Shown: positions 63,530 through 64,000 of the stretch, piece after piece
Position numbering within the stretch: the first letter of the stretch is position 1
How the letters are laid out: the number at the start of each line of letters is the position of its first letter
Origin: Bacteroidota bacterium
GTDB taxonomy: Bacteria; Bacteroidota; Bacteroidia; Chitinophagales; Chitinophagaceae
DNA: 64,000 nt
Reading direction: 5' to 3'
NCBI GenBank assembly: GCA_030706685.1
Contig: JAUZOA010000019.1
Span: 1 to 64,000, forward strand
Notes under the pieces: generated by a model
The model's database searches: none
Seen by the model: the letters and a program-made list of their open reading frames with translations, nothing else
What the model was told of the DNA's origin: nothing
Translations under genes and position numbers: made by a program

Positions 63530-63582
63530 ATAGGTTTCACGGGACACTGTTTCTCTATGAAACAGTGTCCCGTGAAACCTAT
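63530..63582. repeat. 24-bp perfect palindrome at the HNH-gene promoter
   Basis: The arms 63530-63553 and 63559-63582 are perfect inverted copies around loop TCTAT. The outer ends read GTTTCACG and CGTGAAAC, like the halves of a parS site. Its right arm contains the ybeY stop. On the minus strand it is followed directly by TATCTTTG (plus 63523-63530), a -7 box for the HNH-like gene, so it covers the -33 region. It could be an operator, a bidirectional hairpin, or a disrupted parS. Confidence 0.85.
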
Positions 63583-64000
63583 TTAAAATAACCAACCAAA
63601 TAGAAATCTTCTTTCTCTCTAATTCTTTTTACTTCCCTCTCATTTTTGTCCCCAAAACCGCATAAATGTAAAACACCATGGAAAAGAACGCGATGAACCT
63701 CGTTATTAAAGGAAATACCTAATTTTTCTGCATTTTCCTTTACTCTTTCAACACTAATGTATATATCAGCAGAAACGGGAGAACCCGGTTCCGATAGGTC
63801 AAATGTGATAATGTCAGTATAATAATCATGTTTGAGATAATCCTTATTGATTTGCCTAAGCCTGGCATCTGAGCAAAAAATATAATTAAGGCAGTCAAGT
63901 TTTTTTCCTTCTTTTTGGAAAATTAGCTCGATATACCTTTTTAGAATTTTCCTGTTTTTAAGTGAAACAGTAATTTTATCAAAAAAGAAGTAAACTTTTG
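63579..64000 (-). CDS. ybeY: Endoribonuclease YbeY, C-terminal part (cut by window end)
   Basis: The frame is open from the right edge of the window to a TAG at 63579-63581 (140 codons). It has ADARLRQINKDYLKHDYYTDIITFDL-type sequence, SVERVKENAEKLGISFNNEVHRVLFHGVLHLCGFGDKNE and REKEDFYLVGYF (given in parts). The zinc motif reads HGxLHLxGFGDK, where most bacteria have HGxLHLxGYDH; Bacteroidota forms usually carry DK. YbeY matures the 16S rRNA 3' end. The N-terminus is outside the window. Confidence 0.93.
   Translation of the reverse strand, partial: KVYFFFDKITVSLKNRKILKRYIELIFQKEGKKLDCLNYIFCSDARLRQINKDYLKHDYYTDIITFDLSEPGSPVSADIYISVERVKENAEKLGISFNNEVHRVLFHGVLHLCGFGDKNEREVKRIREKEDFYLVGYFK

Overview
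The window is chromosomal DNA of a Bacteroidota bacterium, most likely of the family Chitinophagaceae. The signs are: a PorP/SprF protein beside a giant PKD protein with a gliding-motility-type C-terminal domain (type IX secretion); DUF2480, DUF2911 and DUF4256 genes; Bacteroidota-style promoters (TTTG, about 20 nt, TAnnTTTG) at several starts; few recognisable Shine-Dalgarno sequences; and a ybeY form with GxxDK in place of GYDH. GC content looks moderate, in the low-to-mid 40s by eye. No integrase, transposase, CRISPR array or rRNA was seen.

Layout. Positions 1-14153 are accessory. Two decayed 3' halves of tRNA-Phe (125-170 and about 2503-2565) lie in the same orientation as the intact tRNA-Phe (14081-14153), as old integrations at that tRNA would leave. 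Between them sit small adaptive genes: a lipoprotein, an M24 peptidase-like protein, DUF2911, a cysteine hydrolase with a divergent LysR, YdeI, DUF4256, and two head-to-head ArsR/AHSA1 modules, one with DoxX. DUF1801, VOC and a large outer-membrane beta-barrel protein follow. A hairpin repeat family and a 15-unit, exactly 11-bp-phased array are also found here. From 14.3 to 32.4 kb come recQ, kdsD-manC, a run of housekeeping genes, an arsenic cluster (arsR-arsM-arsC), nadA, ppiD, DUF2480 and cydAB. From 32.4 to 38.7 kb lies the type IX pair. From 39.6 to 47.7 kb lie kdnA-kdnB (8-amino-Kdo synthesis), a rhomboid protease and a minus-strand gene string dnaN-DUF2007-sterol desaturase-kdsB-ROK.

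From 48 kb to the end come a 1232-residue mosaic surface-type protein, recX, a nitrilase-family amidase with an in-frame palindrome insertion, a zinc-ribbon gene and a tail-less ssb flanking a five-unit 10-bp array, and a Pif1-like helicase with HRDC and HTH domains. Then follows a compact three-gene unit: a stand-alone SET protein, an ATP-grasp ligase, and an ATP-grasp ligase fused to a second SET domain. The window ends with mnmG, an HNH-like gene under a 24-bp perfect palindrome, and the C-terminal part of ybeY.

The strongest candidate for an undescribed system is the SET/ATP-grasp unit (57920-60994). It pairs two D-Ala-D-Ala-ligase-like enzymes with two protein-methyltransferase domains, one of them on the same polypeptide as a ligase. 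The linked kdnA, kdnB and kdsB genes (with kdsD in the same window) predict 8-amino-Kdo in the LPS inner core. The phased 10/11-bp arrays are the clearest unexplained non-coding structure.
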